A DNA stretch of 64,000 nt from Streptomyces sp. HD. Its GTDB lineage: Bacteria; Actinomycetota; Actinomycetes; Streptomycetales; Streptomycetaceae. Position numbers and translations under genes: made by a program. Below the pieces are notes generated by a model that worked only from the letters and a program-made list of their open reading frames with translations, made no database searches and had not been told where the DNA came from. The stretch spans positions 1 through 64,000 of the forward strand of contig NZ_JAQMYP010000049.1 of the NCBI RefSeq assembly GCF_028369295.1. Direction: 5' to 3'. Every line of letters starts with the position of its first letter. Positions within the stretch are counted from its first letter, which is position 1. Positions 59,777-64,000 of this stretch are shown here, in pieces.

Positions 59777-61729
59777 CTACGAGGCTATCCCCGCGTCCGC
59801 CGCGCGAATACGGAGGGCCTTCGCCCCGCGCTCGGTGGCGAGCAGGAGGATGCCGTCGGGGGAGAGGTCGGCGGCGGTGAAGGGCGTGTCCGAGATCAGA
59901 GCGGCCACGACCTGCTGATCCGCGCGATGCCAGACACGCAAGTAGTCGGCGCCTCGGCTCAGGCCCAGCGGGGCGGCGGCGCGTTCCTCCTCCGAGGGGC
60001 GAAGAATCTGCTCGGGGTCGACGTCACCGAGGGGGTCGGACTGCAGGAGGCCATGGACGAGCACCGCGGAACCGGGCCCCTCGCCGGGCGCACCGACCGG
60101 CCGTGCGCCAGGTGTGCCCGCGGGGACGACCAGTACGGCGACCGGGGTGGCAGGTCCGTCGGGGCGAGGCAGGCTGCCGACGGTCACGGCGCTGATGCCG
60201 GGGACGGACAGGCTCCACAGGGTCTGCCAGGGCAGTTCCAGGCCGAGTCGCCGGTGAATCGCCTCGGCGTACTCGGGCAGGCCGTCCTCGACGAACGCGG
60301 TCTCCAGTAGAGCTGCGCGCACTGTGGCGGGCGCCTGGGTGCGGGTCAGCAGAGGCGCCGTACGCAGGTACGTCCGGGCCGGTGCGCCCAGCTCCCCGGC
60401 CGGTACGGCTTCGATGGCGGCCCGCAGCGGCACCGGATCGGCGTGGACGAACAACCCCGGATCCGTGAGGAGTTGGGGCAGCAGACCTGCCTCCAGAGTG
60501 TGGCCCGCGATGTGGTCGCGCACATACGGGTCGGCCTTGCCCCAGTCCTGGTCCGGCACGGCCTCCAGCAGGGCCATCGCCAGCTGGGTCTGAGCGGCCC
60601 GGACGTTCGGCAGGCCGGCGCGGATCTCGTCCCCTACGGCCGGGTGCAGCAGCCGGAGCAGCGTACGCCCGCCGTGCCCCGGCTCGCCCTCTGCCGCATC
60701 CGCGTCCTTTTCCTCGGGCTGCACGAACGGCCCGGCGAGCAGCATCCCGTCCGCGATGGCCTGGCTCATGTCCTGCCCGGCGACCGCGCTCGCCACCCGT
60801 GCCCACAGCTGGACCGGAATGCCGTCGCCCTCGGCCAGGGCCAGTGGGGCCAGCAGCAGCCGGAGCGTCTGAGGCTCGGCACCGAGCCGCCTGGCATGCA
60901 GGTCGAGGGCCTCACCGACGGAGGCCGGCAGCACGCTCTCGTCGGCCGGGTCGAAACCCTCGGGAGCCATCAGGAGGCAGTTCACGGCGAGTTGGACGAC
61001 CAACGGACTGGTCCCGGCCCGTCGGCCGATGGCCGCACCCAGGGCGAGACGGACGGCGGGATCCACCGTGAACGGCAGTTCCGGCGCCCCGAACCGCGGG
61101 TCGAGCGCGGCCTGGGCGTGCAGCACCAGGCCCTCGGGGTCGGCCCAGGCCGGCTGATCGAGATCGATGACCTGCACGATGCCCGGCGGCAGCCCCTGGG
61201 CCAGCTCGGCGGCCTGCGCAAGCGGCACTTCGGCCAGCAGCCGGACCGTCTCGGTGGCGGCAAGCGGGGCGAGCACCTCCCGTACCAGCCGTGCGGGCTC
61301 GTCCGCGGCTCGTACCGGCCCCGCGCGGTCGACGTCCGGCACCACGACGGTCACCGGACCGTCGAGCGCGGCCAACTCGGCGTACACGCCGTCGACGCTG
61401 GTGGCGTTGAGGTCGTAGTGGTCCGCAAGCAGCCACAGGACCTGGGCGGCGGTCCATCCTTCAGCGGTCGGTACCGCCGGGGCCGGCAGGTCCGGCGGTA
61501 CCGTCGACGGATCCATCTCGTCCAGCGGCAGTTGCTTGCGGTATTCCGGCTCGCACAGCATGAGGAAGCCGGTCAGCAGCCGCGAACGCCCGCTGCCGGG
61601 GCTGCCGGTGAGCAGTACGACACGTGGGGCGCCGGGCGCTGCCGCACGCCACGCGGCGAGCGCGCGCAGTGCCGCGGCCCGGCCGCCTATGTGGGGGTGC
61701 GGTGCGTAGTCCTCGTTCGAGCCGGTCAT
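59777..61729 (-). CDS. P-loop NTPase related to the array, without SUKH domain
   Basis: The 650-residue protein has Walker A GSPGSGRS (42-49, Arg for Lys) and VTVVVPDVDRAG at the Walker B position, comparable with ANxQ-xAG in the array. The helical middle contains LELPWQTLWSLSVPG, matching LPWRTxW of the array. The last 120 residues look like beta strands (VAVLVVPAGTPG, DYLRVWHRADQQVVAALISD, GILLLATERGAKALRI), perhaps part of a propeller, and there is no SUKH-4 end. It suggests the NTPase-helical module is the ancestral unit. ATG 61729 is preceded by GGGGACCC. Confidence 0.72.
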   Translation of the reverse strand: MTGSNEDYAPHPHIGGRAAALRALAAWRAAAPGAPRVVLLTGSPGSGRSRLLTGFLMLCEPEYRKQLPLDEMDPSTVPPDLPAPAVPTAEGWTAAQVLWLLADHYDLNATSVDGVYAELAALDGPVTVVVPDVDRAGPVRAADEPARLVREVLAPLAATETVRLLAEVPLAQAAELAQGLPPGIVQVIDLDQPAWADPEGLVLHAQAALDPRFGAPELPFTVDPAVRLALGAAIGRRAGTSPLVVQLAVNCLLMAPEGFDPADESVLPASVGEALDLHARRLGAEPQTLRLLLAPLALAEGDGIPVQLWARVASAVAGQDMSQAIADGMLLAGPFVQPEEKDADAAEGEPGHGGRTLLRLLHPAVGDEIRAGLPNVRAAQTQLAMALLEAVPDQDWGKADPYVRDHIAGHTLEAGLLPQLLTDPGLFVHADPVPLRAAIEAVPAGELGAPARTYLRTAPLLTRTQAPATVRAALLETAFVEDGLPEYAEAIHRRLGLELPWQTLWSLSVPGISAVTVGSLPRPDGPATPVAVLVVPAGTPGARPVGAPGEGPGSAVLVHGLLQSDPLGDVDPEQILRPSEEERAAAPLGLSRGADYLRVWHRADQQVVAALISDTPFTAADLSPDGILLLATERGAKALRIRAADAGIAS

Positions 61730-61855
61730 GGGTCCCCGTCCTCCGCCGTCGCGGACGCAATCACATACGGCCCTGATCTTAGGTGCCGAGCCACGCCCCG
61801 GGGCGAGCGGACGACGCCCCCACCAGGAACACCGGGGACACCAACGCGCGGACGG

Positions 61856-62173
61856 CTACTCCGCCGGCACCCCACCGTTGTGCGGCGCCGGCTCCAGGTC
61901 GAACTCCCCGTCCCGCGCCCCCAGCACGAACGCCCGCCACTCCGCCTCGGTGTACCGCAGCACGGTGTCGGGGTCGAGGGACGAGCGCATGGCCACCGCG
62001 CCCTCGGGCAGGTACGCGATCTCGACCCGCTCCTCGTGCTCCTCGGTGCCGGGCGCGCAGTGCCACTCGACGCCGGAGATGTCGAGGGCGTAGAGCTCGT
62101 CCCGCTCCCGCTCCTTGCGGGCCTTGATGTCCTCGGCCTGCGTCCCGACCTCGTTGTCCCGTGCCTCGGTCAT
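61856..62173 (-). CDS. DUF397-domain protein
   Basis: The 105-residue protein has a charged N-terminal helix (EDIKARKERERDELYALD) followed by a DUF397-type domain: VEWHCAPGTEEHEERVEIAYLPEGAVAMRSS, DPDTVLRYTEAEWRAFVLGARDGEFD. DUF397 proteins are abundant in Streptomyces and often pair with helix-turn-helix regulators. No such partner gene is adjacent here. GAGG lies 9 nt before ATG. A regulatory role is an inference from the family. Confidence 0.85.
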   Translation of the reverse strand: MTEARDNEVGTQAEDIKARKERERDELYALDISGVEWHCAPGTEEHEERVEIAYLPEGAVAMRSSLDPDTVLRYTEAEWRAFVLGARDGEFDLEPAPHNGGVPAE

Positions 62174-62270
62174 GCTGCTGGGCCTCTTCCTGACGTGCGA
62201 ACGGCTACGCGTCTCAGCCTACTTGTGAGAGCGCCGCACCTGTGGGCGACCGCGGCACATGTGGTATGGC

Positions 62271-62675
62271 TCAGGGGTGCTGCGGCGCACGCGTGATCTT
62301 GCCCTGCGCGACTCCGGGCGGCACCTCCACCTGACCGTCGTACTCGGACATCGTCTGCTTCCAGATGGCGTCCTGCTCGGCCTCGTTCTGCTCGTGCGCC
62401 ACGCCCATCTTGCCGAAGGCGACGCCCATCCCGGCGATGCGCTCCGCCAGGCTGCCCATGGAGTCGTACATGCCGTCGCGAAGACCCTCGTAGACGACGC
62501 CGAACTTCTCGCCGATGTCGTCGTCGCCCCAGGGCGGGGTGTCGCCCTTCTCCAAGGCGGTCAGGCCCTTCTGCAGGGCCGCCGCGGCCTTGGAGAACTC
62601 CACCCCTACGTTGAACATGGCGAAGCCCTCGGTCTTGAGTACCTCGGGATCCGAGTCCATGTAGTCCGACGGCAC
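62271..62675 (-). CDS. WXG100-like protein downstream of eccC
   Basis: The 134-residue helical protein has TPPWGDDDIGEKFGVVYEGLRDGMYDSMGSLAERI, paralogous to EPWADADFGEIFGQVY...RDGIFTSMDSLAERL at 32328-32654. The second helix is followed by EYDGQVEVPPGVAQG. GTG 62675 is preferred because GGGGGG lies 5 nt upstream; ATG 62660 is the alternative and matches the start of the paralogue better. The gene lies 150 bp after the eccC stop and is likely cotranscribed, so it is a plausible ESX substrate or chaperone. Confidence 0.75.
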   Translation of the reverse strand: MPSDYMDSDPEVLKTEGFAMFNVGVEFSKAAAALQKGLTALEKGDTPPWGDDDIGEKFGVVYEGLRDGMYDSMGSLAERIAGMGVAFGKMGVAHEQNEAEQDAIWKQTMSEYDGQVEVPPGVAQGKITRAPQHP

Positions 62676-62825
62676 AACTGCCCCCCGTGGCTCGTCATTT
62701 CTCTCGCGAAGCCACTGTAGCCGCGGCACCCGCGACGCACCCAGCCCCACCGGCCACGACGGAGGGGCGGCACCCAAGCGGGTACCGCCCCTCCGACTAC
62801 AGCGACCGACTGCACCGACCGGTTC

Positions 62826-64000
62826 TCAGAATCGGGGCGGCAGCCACCCCGTCTGGATCAGCTGGCCACCGCGGCGCCGGGTGTGGAAGTTTCCACGGCC
62901 GGGCGGCAGTTGCGACGGCGAGATGTTGCCCAACAGGGCACCCTCCGACCGGTCGCCGGAGAGCACGACGCCCTGGGCACCGAGCTCGCGCATACGCTGC
63001 ATGACCGGCTCGTACAGCGACCGGCTCGCACCGCCCGAGGACCGCGCGATGATGATGCGCAGACCGACGTCACGGGCGAACGGCAGGTACTCCAGGAGCG
63101 GGGCCAGCGGGTTCACGCCGGTCGCCACCAGGTCGTAGTCGTCGATGATGACGAACGCGTCCGGGCTGTTGTACCAGCTGCGGTTGCGCAGCTGCTCGGG
63201 CGTGACGTCCGGTCCCGGCATACGGCGGTTCATCGAACCGGCGAGGCCCTCCAGCGTCTCCGACAGGGCCGGCGCCGAAGCGCAGTACCGCGACAGGTGC
63301 GAGTCGGGCACCCCCTCCAGGTGGGCGCGCCGGTAGTCACCCATGACGATCTTCGCCTTGTCCGGCGTGTAGCGCTCGGTGATCTGCTTGACGAGCAGCC
63401 TGAGCAGCGCGGACTTACCGGACTCGCTCTCACCGAACACGATGAACAGCGGGTCCGTCTCGAAGTCGACGAAGACCGGCGACAGCGACGACTCGTCGAT
63501 GCCGATGGCGATACCGCGGTCCGGGTGCTCGAAGCCCTTGGGCAGCCGGTCCGACGGCATCATCGTGGGCAGCAGACGGACGGCCGGGGCGTGGCTGCCC
63601 TGCCAGTTGTCGTTGATGCCGCGGATGAGGATCGACGTCGCCTCGGACAGGTCCTCCGTCTCCGAGGAGCCGTCGACCCGCGGCAGCGCCGCCATGAAGT
63701 GCAGCTTCTCCTGGGTCAGACCACGGCCCGGAACGGTGGCGGGGACGTTCTGCGCGACCTTGCGGTCGATCTCCGACTCCGTCGGGTCACCGAGCCGGAG
63801 TTCGATGCGGTTCTGCAGCATGTCCTTGAGCGCGGGCCGCACCTCGGTGTAGCGGCTGGCCGTCAGGATCACGTGCACACCGAAGCCGAGGCCGCGCGTC
63901 GCGATCTCCGTGACGGTGGCCTCCAGCATCTCGTAGTCCGTCTTGAAGGTGGCCCAGCCGTCGATGACGAGGAAGACGTCGCCCCAGGGCTGGTCGGGCA
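62826..64000 (-). CDS. eccC: Type VII secretion ATPase EccC, C-terminal part
   Basis: EccC is the FtsK/SpoIIIE-type motor of ESX systems. The frame is open to the window edge, so about 391 C-terminal residues are present. The incomplete second ATPase domain shows FLVIDGWATF (Walker B region) and HVILTASRY. The third domain has ESESGKSALL (Walker A), AFVIIDDYDLV (Walker B) and GLRIIIARSSGG. In known systems the last domain binds the C-terminal signal of WXG100 substrates. The stop is at 62826. The gene continues to the right of the window. Confidence 0.96.
   Translation of the reverse strand, partial: PDQPWGDVFLVIDGWATFKTDYEMLEATVTEIATRGLGFGVHVILTASRYTEVRPALKDMLQNRIELRLGDPTESEIDRKVAQNVPATVPGRGLTQEKLHFMAALPRVDGSSETEDLSEATSILIRGINDNWQGSHAPAVRLLPTMMPSDRLPKGFEHPDRGIAIGIDESSLSPVFVDFETDPLFIVFGESESGKSALLRLLVKQITERYTPDKAKIVMGDYRRAHLEGVPDSHLSRYCASAPALSETLEGLAGSMNRRMPGPDVTPEQLRNRSWYNSPDAFVIIDDYDLVATGVNPLAPLLEYLPFARDVGLRIIIARSSGGASRSLYEPVMQRMRELGAQGVVLSGDRSEGALLGNISPSQLPPGRGNFHTRRRGGQLIQTGWLPPRF

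Noticed and set aside
58145..60310. 721-residue plus-strand open frame
   Set aside because: It spans several minus-strand genes that have ribosome sites and recognised domains; its product is Arg/Gly-rich with no motifs.

Overview
The window is chromosomal DNA of a high-GC actinomycete, almost certainly Streptomyces or a close relative. It carries the infB-rbfA-truB-ribF block followed directly by an ESX (type VII secretion) locus. GTG/TTG starts, purine-rich ribosome sites, ATGA/GTGA overlaps, a DUF397 protein and a large MinD/ParA-like ATPase of the kind known from S. coelicolor (SCO5717 family) all agree with this. No tRNA, rRNA, CRISPR or insertion sequence was seen.

Left edge (1-9.3 kb): truncated infB, a DUF503 gene, rbfA and truB (overlapping by 4 nt), then a 1290-residue protein joining a probably dead trypsin-like domain to a P-loop NTPase, then ribF. 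A perfect 16-bp hairpin separates ribF from the convergent ESX block.

ESX core (9.3-31 kb): MinD-like ATPase, an uncharacterised gene and eccE on the minus strand; divergently eccB, the WXG100 pair (called esxB and esxA here) and a mycosin. Two further mycosins follow at 21.6 and 29.6 kb, each with helical, WXG100-like or proline-rich membrane partners. Roughly 19.9-28.6 kb has visibly more A/T in codon third positions than its surroundings and looks like inserted or rapidly evolving cargo. The C-terminal part of eccC lies at the right edge (62.8-64 kb). No eccD is visible.

Accessory region (31-62.7 kb): several small membrane and helical proteins occur as paralogous pairs, one copy near 27-38 kb and the other near 54-63 kb, on either side of a toxin operon. 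The operon is on the minus strand. It begins with a 1520-residue ESX-type polymorphic toxin (WXG100-like/CpnT-like N-terminus, very long Ser/Pro/Thr-rich stalk, papain-like glutamine-deamidase-type domain, then a zinc-deaminase-type C-terminus). Five consecutive P-loop NTPases follow, each ending in a probable SUKH-4 immunity domain, and then a decayed Imm49 immunity gene. A second minus-strand cluster (58-62.7 kb) has a YrhB/Imm35-like protein, a YrhB-like/degenerate-deaminase/SUKH-4 fusion, a related NTPase without SUKH, a DUF397 protein, a WXG100-like protein and eccC.

Inferred working model: EccB/C/E with mycosins export the WXG100-domain proteins, including the two-headed toxin, while the NTPase-SUKH-4 array and related proteins protect the producer. 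The five-member array with altered NTPase motifs next to a two-domain toxin is the most unusual system here.
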